A stretch of DNA of 5,862 nucleotides from CAZMYO01 sp964570525 (GCA_964570525.1 CAZMYO010000049.1:1-5862), one strand, 5' to 3'; positions 1 through 5,466 are shown, numbered from the stretch's first letter. Notes: generated from the letters alone by a model not told the origin. Numbers and translations: made by a program.

Positions 1-41
1 AAGCGGTCAATTTCTTTAGCTGACATAGTGAGCAGTGTCAT
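1..41 (-). CDS. 5' end of an IS transposase (partial)
   Basis: Reading the minus strand from position 41 gives MTLLTMSAKEIDR before the window ends, so only 13 complete codons are visible. An in-frame internal ATG at 26-24 gives a shorter start, MSAKEIDR. This N-terminus resembles the beginning of DDE transposases of the ISNCY (IS1202-like) type, which open with a short acidic/basic stretch followed by a helix-turn-helix. That resemblance is from memory and rests on few residues. The position supports the call: the frame starts about 50 bp inside a pair of terminal-type direct repeats (92-135) and runs away from them, as expected for the first gene of an IS. There is a weak AGG a few bases before the upstream ATG. 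IS21 or IS481 relatives are alternatives. Confidence 0.45.
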   Translation of the reverse strand, partial: MTLLTMSAKEIDR

Positions 42-49
42 AGCCTGAA

Positions 50-66
50 CGGTTAATGAGTAACCG
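50..66. promoter_or_regulatory. Small palindrome upstream of the transposase start
   Basis: CGGTTA (50-55) and TAACCG (61-66) form a perfect 6-bp inverted repeat around a 5-bp centre. It lies between the transposase ATG (41) and a minus-strand -10-like TATACT (75-70). It could be an operator or a hairpin in the transposase leader. No good -35 hexamer sits at the expected distance from the TATACT. Confidence 0.3.
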
Positions 67-91
67 ACCAGTATACCCTGATTTAGGAGGG

Positions 92-135
92 TAGGACATT
101 TCTACTTGGGGATGCTAGGACATTATCACTTGGGG
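92..135. repeat. Tandem pair of 20-bp IS-end repeats
   Basis: TAGGACATTTCTACTTGGGG (92-111) and TAGGACATTATCACTTGGGG (116-135) are identical at 17 of 20 positions and start 24 bp apart. Repeated short motifs near the terminus are typical transposase-binding sites in IS21-type and ISNCY-type elements. The spacing of about two helical turns would place both sites on one face of the DNA. Confidence 0.7.
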
Positions 136-174
136 TTGACACTTGTTTTAGTGAAATTTTTCTAGTACTATAAA
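136..174 (+). promoter_or_regulatory. Possible promoter of the large gene, at the IS boundary
   Basis: A consensus TTGACA lies at 136-141, at the inferred IS end, but the AT-rich -10-like boxes TACTAT (166-171) and TATAAA (169-174) are 24 and 27 bp away, which is too far for a standard pair. A weaker -35, TTGTTT (143-148), has a 17-bp spacer to TACTAT. Transcription from the latter would start near 178, about 27 nt before the ATG at 205. No Shine-Dalgarno sequence is visible in that leader. Confidence 0.4.
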
Positions 175-204
175 CTAAGATTAGGCAAAAGTCAACTTTC
201 AACT

Positions 205-3200
205 ATGGCTATAGAATCAAAATATCGTCCTGAAAACCAAATTGCTGATGACCCTGAAGCAGAACTCGCTGCCTTATTTGAGGAACAGAAGCAAAGACTT
301 AGCCCTGATGAAGCAGGTGCTGCTTTGGCTGGAAAAAGACAGCTATCAAATATTGAGGGAGCTCAGGCGAAGAGCCAAATTGACACGATAGAACAGCCTC
401 GGGTTTTTCTAAATATAGAGCAGGCTGATCAACCTAAGAGTTTCAAACAGCGACTGGCTGATCGACGCATACGCCTGATTATAGCCGATGCCACCACCTA
501 TGAGGGAAAAATACGCTTGGGAGAAGATCAAATCCACCAGCTAGCGACTAATCTTTCGACTGAACAACTGCGCCGTTTTCCAGAGATCATTATCTCGGCG
601 AGGGACCAGCTGGTAACCGCGCTTGCAAAGTTATGCGAGTATCCAGATATTAATAGTGGGAAATGGGAGGATATTGACCAAGTTTTTTCTTTTTTTTCGG
701 CCCACCCCGTTATTATTGATGAACTGCTCCATGATGGGGAAGTCCTTAGCTGGCAAGATCAAATTTTTAGTAGTTATTTTCTGTCCCCTGGTACCCAGCA
801 CCTTGCTCCGGGGGTAGTAAATAAACTACATATGGATCCCCGACGGGCGCGGCAGCTAGCGTGGCACGCTATTTCCGAAACAATTAACCACCCCGAAAGG
901 AGAGATCATCAACACGACGGTTCGTATGTATTTAATATTAACCAAGGGATTACTGATTTTCATCTGGAAGAAGAAGCCAAGGAACGCTTAGTGGCAACTA
1001 AGGTACTCATAAAATTAAAGAGTGATTACCCTTGGCAAACTGCAGAGGATTTTCGGGAAGAATATAACCTGTCCACCGCCGAACTCCAGGAGATCGTTCG
1101 CGCTCATGAGCCGGAAATGCAAGAAGTTCTGCGGCAAGCGGCTCTGCGAATCCCCCAAGATCCAGAAATTATTATTCGTTTTTACGGAAGTTATCAACGT
1201 GAATTCGGACTTTTAAACACTGAGTGGTTTGAGCAGCAACCCCAATCCGCAAGGGTAATGGCGGTCACTAGATTAATTACCAGAGAACAGGGTCATGGAC
1301 TGGCATTTACATTACTTGACCGTTTTGACTGGTCGGATGAAGCTCGACACGAAATATCTCAAAGCATCTTTAGCTCTCCGGAGAAGTTTGACTATTTATG
1401 TCGCCTCGGAAAGTTATATCAAGCTGAACCAGCAATCATGGCGCTTATCATTGAAACGTTGCTTAGAAAACACGATAGTTTGTCTGACAAAACCCCGGAG
1501 CAAGTGAAGGCATACGTAAAAATTTCTCAACAGATTTCCGAATCGCCAGTCCAGGAAATAGTCCGTTTAAAAGATGACCTGATTAATCAGGTTTTATCGA
1601 CTGACAACCCGGAGGAAGTATATGAGGCAATTAGTAATATTTTTGTTAGAAATAATCTTCCCACAATTGGAAAATTATTCCAGGTATTTGAAATATTAAA
1701 TCCCCCTGGACGAGTCCAGCAACTAATCCATAACCACTCCAGTCCCGTGTTACAACAGGCCTCCACCAGTCGAAGGCGCAGAATACTTTTTGAAGACTTG
1801 TTGCGAGTGCATGTGGCCGGGGGCAACCGGTCATTAGAAAATTTTTTGCAAATCCTACAAGTGGGAAGTCCCCTCATTGAGCGCCAGCACCACGATCCAG
1901 CTGCATTATCGGAAAATGAGCAGCAACAATTATGGCATATCTTAAAAAAATTTAAGACGGTCGTGGATGTATCATTGCGCGACCAACGTAATCTATACCC
2001 TGCATTAAGCACTGACTCATTAGTTACGGCTTACGAACAATTATACCTACAGCTGGGAGTAAAGGATGGTCAAACCATGGCGGAGCGGGTTGTCGAAATG
2101 TACGCTCGGCCGCTTGGATTTAGTAATGTTCCGTCTGTAGTGGAGGCCATGCAAAGGGATCGGATTAATGCTGATAAGCGCGGACGGTCATTAGTAGAAA
2201 AAGGTTTCTGTTTAGAGGCCGGGGATTTAATAAAAGGATCTCAGGGGGGATATTTAGAAAATCAACTACAAAACGGCCTGGTCGCTAAGGAATTTTTAGG
2301 AGCTGGTTCCGATTCTGATCTCACTCCGCTTGATACCGATGTAGAAATGTTCCAAAGTCCAACGACCGGTTCTTTGGCTGCTAATTATCAAAATATCTGG
2401 TTGGCAAAAGGGTATGGGGATATACTTTTTATCATTAAAGACAGAGGCCAGTTTCAAAGAACCACAGCAGACCAGAGAGCTAAATATGATCGGTCGCAGT
2501 ACGAACTGTTTGCCGCTGGAGTGTGGGGAGAAAGCCATTATGGCATTCGCACGGGTATCCCCGCTACCGAGGTCGATTTTATTATTCTTAATGCTGAATT
2601 TAACTCTCAACAACGTCAGCATATCTATTACAGCATCGCCCAAAATGGCTATTATATGCCCATCGTAGAAAAAGACGGTTCAGTAGCCTTTACACCCGAG
2701 ATGTTTGATGAATACCGCAAAATTTTTGCTGGTATTGAGCGCTTTAATGGGGGACCTTTAAATTTTGTGTCGTCGGCTGGCGAATCATATGCCGACGAAC
2801 TCCAGGTGATCAAGGAATTAAAAAAATCCGATGCCGACCGGCTGGTCGGCCTGAAAAAGGAAGTCCGTTCGCTGGTCGTTGAGGTATTGTCAGAGTTCGG
2901 AATCCAATTGAAAGATGAGCATGATGAAAGCTTGGCCGGAGCAGAACTATTAGACGTCGGTTCAACAGGCAGAGGCACAAACGTTGGCGGTGAAGGCGAT
3001 TTTGACTTAACATTGAAGCTAGACGCTTCGGATTATGACAAGGTTAGGGCAATAGGTTCAAAAATTATACAGCGCCTCGGCGCTCAAACAACTCAATCTG
3101 CTTCGTTCGCGCGGCAACAAAATAATTATTTGTTGCGATTTTTCGGAACGAATGTCTTAAGTGAAAAAGGAATAGATATTGATATCGTTTTTGTAAGGAA

Positions 3201-3666
3201 GTCCGATGTCAATATGTATGCCTCGCAAGATGCTATTGGTGATAAGCTGGATAGTATTGGTGAGCATTATGGAGCCGGGGCTTATGAAGAAGCCATAGCC
3301 AATATTCTCTTAGCGAAGCACTGGCTCAAAGAAGCTGAAGTATATAAGAAGGGCGCTTATGCTGAAGGAGGCTTAGGAGGAATCGGCGTGGAAAATTTAG
3401 TTTTGGCGTATGGGGGTAATGTAGGGAAAGCTTTTAAAACTTTTTATGACGCTGCCCGCGGGCGCAGTGGTACGATAAAACCATTTGAGCAATTCAAGAA
3501 AGACTTTAAGCTGTTGGATGCGGGGATGAACTTGCGATCAAATCAATATGATAATTTTATCGACAACATGACTGAACAGGGCTATCAAAAAATGCTGCGA
3601 GTTGTTCAGGATAAATTCCCAGAAGTAATTTCAAATTCAAAAAGACAACTTCCCCTCAAACAATAG
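205..3666 (+). CDS. Giant protein with ART-like segment and C-terminal nucleotidyltransferase
   Basis: The protein has 1153 residues. No signal peptide or membrane segment is evident, so it is probably cytoplasmic. Residues 1-650 are charged, largely helical and unrecognised. Residues about 665-795 run from GDLIKG (673-678) and the segment YLENQLQNGLVAKEFLG to GIRTGIPATEVDFIIL (780-795). This layout suggests an ADP-ribosyltransferase/KptA-like fold, but that is inference. Residues about 885-1110 look like a polymerase-beta-type nucleotidyltransferase. The GS motif is at G919-S920 with RGT at 923-925, the metal-binding acidic pair is D932 and D934, and the third acid is D991 or D993 in GIDIDIVFV. 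A helical region with KHWLKEAEVY and GGLGGIGVENLVLAYGG (about 1038-1071) resembles class I (archaeal-type) CCA-adding enzymes and OAS/CD-NTase proteins. All three acids are present, so the domain could be active. The ATG at 205 is the first start after the promoter region and has no Shine-Dalgarno motif. The last 13 residues probably come from the neighbouring IS66 element. The substrate is unknown: RNA tailing, nucleotide-signal synthesis or a toxin are all possible. Confidence 0.85.
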   Translation: MAIESKYRPENQIADDPEAELAALFEEQKQRLSPDEAGAALAGKRQLSNIEGAQAKSQIDTIEQPRVFLNIEQADQPKSFKQRLADRRIRLIIADATTYEGKIRLGEDQIHQLATNLSTEQLRRFPEIIISARDQLVTALAKLCEYPDINSGKWEDIDQVFSFFSAHPVIIDELLHDGEVLSWQDQIFSSYFLSPGTQHLAPGVVNKLHMDPRRARQLAWHAISETINHPERRDHQHDGSYVFNINQGITDFHLEEEAKERLVATKVLIKLKSDYPWQTAEDFREEYNLSTAELQEIVRAHEPEMQEVLRQAALRIPQDPEIIIRFYGSYQREFGLLNTEWFEQQPQSARVMAVTRLITREQGHGLAFTLLDRFDWSDEARHEISQSIFSSPEKFDYLCRLGKLYQAEPAIMALIIETLLRKHDSLSDKTPEQVKAYVKISQQISESPVQEIVRLKDDLINQVLSTDNPEEVYEAISNIFVRNNLPTIGKLFQVFEILNPPGRVQQLIHNHSSPVLQQASTSRRRRILFEDLLRVHVAGGNRSLENFLQILQVGSPLIERQHHDPAALSENEQQQLWHILKKFKTVVDVSLRDQRNLYPALSTDSLVTAYEQLYLQLGVKDGQTMAERVVEMYARPLGFSNVPSVVEAMQRDRINADKRGRSLVEKGFCLEAGDLIKGSQGGYLENQLQNGLVAKEFLGAGSDSDLTPLDTDVEMFQSPTTGSLAANYQNIWLAKGYGDILFIIKDRGQFQRTTADQRAKYDRSQYELFAAGVWGESHYGIRTGIPATEVDFIILNAEFNSQQRQHIYYSIAQNGYYMPIVEKDGSVAFTPEMFDEYRKIFAGIERFNGGPLNFVSSAGESYADELQVIKELKKSDADRLVGLKKEVRSLVVEVLSEFGIQLKDEHDESLAGAELLDVGSTGRGTNVGGEGDFDLTLKLDASDYDKVRAIGSKIIQRLGAQTTQSASFARQQNNYLLRFFGTNVLSEKGIDIDIVFVRKSDVNMYASQDAIGDKLDSIGEHYGAGAYEEAIANILLAKHWLKEAEVYKKGAYAEGGLGGIGVENLVLAYGGNVGKAFKTFYDAARGRSGTIKPFEQFKKDFKLLDAGMNLRSNQYDNFIDNMTEQGYQKMLRVVQDKFPEVISNSKRQLPLKQ

Positions 3667-4992
3667 TCGTAGAGAGGTAAACACATCCATTCCCTGTTTC
3701 TTACAGGTTTCAATGATGGACAGGAGAAGGGCGTGGCGCGTAGCGCCGCGTTCACTTCTGAAACAACCCGATACTTTCTGTTTCACCTTGGCTTGTCTGA
3801 TAGCTTGTTCGGAACTGTTGTTGTGAAACGGAATATTCGGTTGGGTTAGGAAGTGAAAAATTTTGGAGTCATGTTTTTTGATCCTTTTTTGTAGTCGTTT
3901 GGTTTCGCGACCAGTTACCGACTCGGCAATCAGCGCCGCCAAGGCGCGATCGTACCAGACGATCACTCGCTGGCGTAGGATCGGATCAAAACCAGCCGTC
4001 CAAAGCCTAACCTGCGCCCGCTCGGAAGATTGTAGAAGCCGTTTCAATTCATAGGCCCAGCGGCTTTTATCGGTTTCCAGGCAGTAGTTCAGGTCACGTA
4101 GCAAATGGGCATGACAGAGTTGGTGATTGGCGGCGGTAGTGTTGTTTTGAGCGCTCCAGCAGTCGTGGACCAGGGTGCCGGTGTAGTCTTCGCCCCAGTG
4201 TTGTTTGACTACCGCGTAGCCACGACCAGGATTTACCACATAGAAACTGGCCGCTTGGTTTTGCCAGACCCATTGCCACCAGGTGGCTTTCTCCACTCGC
4301 ACTCCGGTTTCATCCCCGCCCACCCAGGCTCCTTGTTTAACCAGCGAGCGAATGTCGGTCTGGAGTGGTCGACCGAGCGCCTCGGCCCGAGACAAAATGG
4401 CGTCGACGGTCCCTTCAGCCGGGGTGATTTCCAAGAGATCAGTTATGAGTTGAGTCAGACGTTTAAAGGGCAGATGATGGACGACATTCAGATAGGCTAC
4501 TAGCGATTGGAAATGATTACCGAATTGAAACGAAGCAGTAACGTGGTCAGGCCACGCGCCCGTGGAACGGGCGCCGCATCCCGGACACGACACTGCTTCG
4601 TTCTGGTACTCGGTGACCAACAGACGTATGGGCGGAATGTCCGCTACCTGGCGTTTGTCCCAGACTAGTCCGGCTACGCCGGACAGAGACGTGCCACAGG
4701 ATAGGCAGGCCTCCGGGCGACAAACGATCACGGTGTCGGGGTGTGCTACCTGGGTGCGGGTGTGCCCGGCATGGCCGGGCTGACCGCCGCTCGGGCGGCC
4801 ACTCACTCCCCGCACTGACTGATTCCGGCGGGGAGGAGAAAAATCAGATGACGGCGGTTTGGAACTATTGGAACTGTTTTTTTCGAGAGCGGCGATACGG
4901 GATTCAAGAGTGAGAATATGAGCCTCGAGCTTGAGGATGATAGTAATCAGATCGTCTTTAGACAGTTGCTGTAGCTGTTCTCGTCGAGTCAT
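3637..4992 (-). CDS. tnpC: IS66-family transposase (TnpC-like)
   Basis: This 451-residue protein carries the IS66 layout in order. An N-terminal coiled coil (about 10-40, LEAHILTLESRIAALEKN) is followed by the low-complexity NSSNSSKPPSSD linker and a GRPSGGQPGHAGHTR motif (65-79). A zinc-binding region has CxxC pairs at C96/C99 and C136/C139. The DDE catalytic core has D227 in GGDETG, D277 in LVHDCW and E395 in NNSSEQAIR. HAHLLRDL (294-301), between the second D and the E, is also typical. All catalytic residues are present and the frame is intact, so the enzyme may be active. The length fits the single-ORF subgroup. The ATG at 4992-4990 has no Shine-Dalgarno motif, and a minus-strand TATACT lies just upstream at 5006-5001. 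The stop codon lies inside the 3' end of the large + strand gene, giving a 30-bp convergent overlap. Confidence 0.95.
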   Translation of the reverse strand: MTRREQLQQLSKDDLITIILKLEAHILTLESRIAALEKNSSNSSKPPSSDFSPPRRNQSVRGVSGRPSGGQPGHAGHTRTQVAHPDTVIVCRPEACLSCGTSLSGVAGLVWDKRQVADIPPIRLLVTEYQNEAVSCPGCGARSTGAWPDHVTASFQFGNHFQSLVAYLNVVHHLPFKRLTQLITDLLEITPAEGTVDAILSRAEALGRPLQTDIRSLVKQGAWVGGDETGVRVEKATWWQWVWQNQAASFYVVNPGRGYAVVKQHWGEDYTGTLVHDCWSAQNNTTAANHQLCHAHLLRDLNYCLETDKSRWAYELKRLLQSSERAQVRLWTAGFDPILRQRVIVWYDRALAALIAESVTGRETKRLQKRIKKHDSKIFHFLTQPNIPFHNNSSEQAIRQAKVKQKVSGCFRSERGATRHALLLSIIETCKKQGMDVFTSLRLLFEGKLSF

Positions 4993-5004
4993 AGGTTGTT
5001 AGTA

Positions 5005-5030
5005 TACCATACGTTGGGTGTGGTATGGTA
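5005..5030. repeat. 8-bp inverted repeat upstream of the IS66 transposase
   Basis: TACCATAC (5005-5012) and GTATGGTA (5023-5030) are perfect inverted copies separated by 10 bases. The palindrome ends 12 bp before the transposase start and overlaps the minus-strand TATACT box (5006-5001). It may be an operator, a leader hairpin limiting transposase expression, or a transposase-binding site inside the IS end. Confidence 0.5.
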
Positions 5031-5057
5031 AAGGGGGGTGAGTAGTTACAAAATAAC

Positions 5058-5090
5058 AAAAAATCCCTTCGTGTTTAGCGAAAGGATTTT
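5058..5090 (-). terminator. Rho-independent terminator of the tRNA-like gene
   Basis: On the minus strand a 12-bp stem (arms 5090-5079 and 5071-5060) closes a 7-nt loop and runs into a T-tract. One pair is G-U on this strand but would be a C-A mismatch on the other, so the hairpin is built for minus-strand transcripts. It begins 4 nt after the CCA end of the tRNA-like gene. Confidence 0.85.
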
Positions 5091-5093
5091 AGG

Positions 5094-5183
5094 TGGCGGA
5101 GAGCAGTGGAGTCGAACCACATACGATATAATCGTACCGGCTACTTATCAGATAGTGCTCCGCACCGACGGAGGTTACTCTCC
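5094..5183 (-). tRNA. Unusual 8/4-type, long-variable-arm tRNA; apparent anticodon GAU
   Basis: The minus strand folds as a 90-nt cloverleaf. The acceptor stem is GGAGAGTA with TGCTCTCC (8 bp, one G-U), followed by a two-base AC linker. The D-stem is CTCCGT with GCGGAG (6 bp, last pair U-G) and has a 4-nt CGGT loop. The anticodon stem is ACTAT with GTAGC (outermost pair A-C mismatched, one U-G) around the loop CTGATAA. The variable arm is TACGAT-TAT-ATCGTA. The T-arm is GTGG-TTCGACT-CCAC, then discriminator G and an encoded CCA. A standard 7/5 reading would give a T-T mismatch and no U8, so 8/4 fits better. The 8-bp acceptor, 6-bp D-stem, CGGT loop, missing U8 and G73 resemble bacterial selenocysteine tRNA. 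The long arm and G73 predict charging by seryl-tRNA synthetase. The anticodon in standard register (after C32, U33; before A37, A38) is GAU, which reads AUC/AUU. Neither Ser nor Sec is expected there. A decayed or non-decoding RNA is possible. Confidence 0.75.
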
Positions 5184-5201
5184 ATGCCAACCGCCGCGAT
5201 A

Positions 5202-5229
5202 AGTATAACATTTTGAAACACAAAAACAA
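5202..5229 (-). promoter_or_regulatory. Likely promoter of the tRNA-like gene
   Basis: On the minus strand TTGTTT (5229-5224) and TATACT (5207-5202) are 16 bp apart. Initiation near 5195 would leave about 12 nt before the mature 5' end at 5183. The -35 box lies within the 3' arm and T-tail of the upstream terminator, so the two units are packed without a gap. Confidence 0.45.
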
Positions 5230-5254
5230 ACACCCCGTGGTTACGGGATGTTTG
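5221..5254 (-). terminator. Rho-independent terminator of the candidate small RNA
   Basis: On the minus strand an 11-bp stem (5254-5244 with 5237-5227) closes the 6-nt loop TAACCA and is followed by TTTTTG. The single non-Watson-Crick pair is G-U on this strand and C-A on the other, so the hairpin is oriented for minus-strand transcripts. Confidence 0.75.
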
Positions 5255-5290
5255 GTACGTCACTCGTATGTGACACACTACCTGATAAGT
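5221..5290 (-). ncRNA. Candidate small RNA antisense to the tRNA anticodon arm
   Basis: A strong promoter (5325-5297) and a strong terminator (5254-5221) on the minus strand enclose about 70 nt with no plausible reading frame. From 5' to 3' the predicted RNA has an open segment (about 5290-5275), a 5-bp hairpin GTCAC-ATACGA-GTGAC (5274-5259) and the terminator hairpin. This is the usual architecture of a trans-acting bacterial small RNA with a 5' seed. The region 5291-5276, TACTTATCAGGTAGTG, pairs over 16 nt (15 Watson-Crick, one G-U) with the anticodon arm of the tRNA-like gene at 5157-5142. It is transcribed in the same direction as the tRNA, so the RNA is not a simple overlapping antisense. 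It could instead be a leader of the tRNA transcript if the terminator is read through. I recognise no known family. Confidence 0.5.
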
Positions 5291-5296
5291 AAATAC

Positions 5297-5325
5297 ACCA
5301 TACTACCAAAGGGCACTTTTGTCAA
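5297..5325 (-). promoter_or_regulatory. Promoter of the candidate small RNA
   Basis: On the minus strand a perfect TTGACA (5325-5320) is followed after exactly 17 bp by TATGGT (5302-5297), four of six matches to the -10 consensus. The predicted start near 5290 places the tRNA-complementary sequence at the very 5' end of the transcript. Confidence 0.65.
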
Positions 5326-5358
5326 GTTTTTGCCGATAAATTTCATCACTCTCCTCTC

Positions 5359-5392
5359 CCAACGAATCACCCCTTACCGAGTCATTCGTTGG
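5359..5392. repeat. 9-bp perfect inverted repeat
   Basis: CCAACGAAT (5359-5367) and ATTCGTTGG (5384-5392) are perfect inverted copies around a 16-base centre. They lie in the noncoding gap between the small RNA promoter and the partial gene. This could be an RNA stem or a protein-binding site. Confidence 0.7.
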
Positions 5393-5394
5393 CA

Positions 5395-5422
5395 GATTAG
5401 CCTACCGAAAGGTAGCCAAATC
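5395..5422 (+). other. Hairpin with GAAA tetraloop
   Basis: CTACC-GAAA-GGTAG (5402-5415) forms a 5-bp stem capped by a GNRA-type loop. It extends outward through a C-C mismatch, a G-C pair and an A-A mismatch into GATT/AATC (5395-5398 with 5419-5422). The GNRA loop exists only if the + strand is transcribed. No clear + strand promoter was found for such an RNA. Confidence 0.45.
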
Positions 5423-5429
5423 CACCAAG

Positions 5430-5466
5430 ACAAAAACGTCACCTGCTCTCTCGGGTGAATTTTTGT
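5430..5466. terminator. Possible bidirectional terminator
   Basis: ACAAAAA (5430-5436) pairs with TTTTTGT (5460-5466), and TCACC (5439-5443) with GGTGA (5454-5458), around a 10-base loop with a small internal bulge. The A-tract on one side and T-tract on the other would let it act on either strand. It would separate the RNA cassette from the gene at 5561. Confidence 0.5.

Larger units (their letters stand above)
1..141 (-). mobile_element. Terminal end of an insertion sequence (ISNCY-like?)
   Basis: The segment combines a transposase start facing left, two near-identical 20-bp direct repeats and a TGTCAA boundary (minus strand, 141-136), as at the outer end of many insertion sequences. The other end of the element lies outside the window, so the inverted-repeat partner and any target duplication cannot be tested. 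The right boundary at about 141 is inferred from the TGT-type start common to several DDE families. The element ends only about 64 bp before the start codon of the large gene. Confidence 0.5.
3625..5049 (-). mobile_element. IS66-family insertion sequence (single-transposase type)
   Basis: The element is defined by its TnpC-like transposase. The proposed boundaries use the GTAA terminus typical of IS66 ends: GTAA at 3625 on the + strand, and GTAACTACTCACCCCCC on the - strand starting at 5049. The two ends match well only over the first four bases and patchily after that. The 8-bp flanks (TCCCAGAA at 3617-3624, AAAATAAC at 5050-5057) are not a duplication. The element is therefore old, rearranged, or has a boundary misplaced by a few bases. 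No tnpA or tnpB accessory gene is present, as in the ISBst12-like subgroup. Confidence 0.55.
5142..5291. repeat. 16-bp inverted repeat linking the tRNA anticodon arm and upstream RNA
   Basis: TACTTATCAGATAGTG (5142-5157) recurs in inverted orientation as CACTACCTGATAAGTA (5276-5291), with 15 of 16 positions conserved. The left copy is the anticodon arm of the tRNA-like gene. The right copy is the predicted 5' end of the candidate small RNA. Identity falls off immediately outside the 16 bp on both sides. Confidence 0.85.

Noticed and set aside
92..135. CRISPR repeats
   Set aside because: There are only two imperfect copies separated by 4 bp, with no spacer-length gaps and no cas genes.
1587..2012. 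A 141-codon minus-strand frame inside the large gene, with several smaller ones
   Set aside because: These are antisense to a long, clearly coding frame with recognisable domains, and their Cys/Trp/Arg-rich composition is typical of shadow frames.
4105..4503. A 132-codon + strand frame opposite the transposase
   Set aside because: It lies wholly antisense to the conserved IS66 catalytic core, so it is a frame shadow.
3617..5057. 8-bp target-site duplication flanking the IS66 element
   Set aside because: The flanks TCCCAGAA and AAAATAAC do not match, and no other 8-mer pair at plausible ends is identical.
5145..5151. Anticodon UGA (serine) in the tRNA loop by shifting the register one base
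   Set aside because: The shift removes U33 and destroys the anticodon stem, whereas the GAU register keeps the standard C32-U33 and A37-A38 loop and four of five stem pairs.
5094..5300. tmRNA or T-box riboswitch
   Set aside because: The RNA has a full D-arm and anticodon arm, unlike tmRNA. The upstream RNA lacks a T-box sequence and pairs with the whole anticodon arm, not just a specifier triplet.
5213..5458. An 81-codon + strand reading frame from a TTG start
   Set aside because: It has no ribosome-binding site, runs through the small RNA terminator and promoter and two strong inverted repeats, and its translation shows no domain-like composition.
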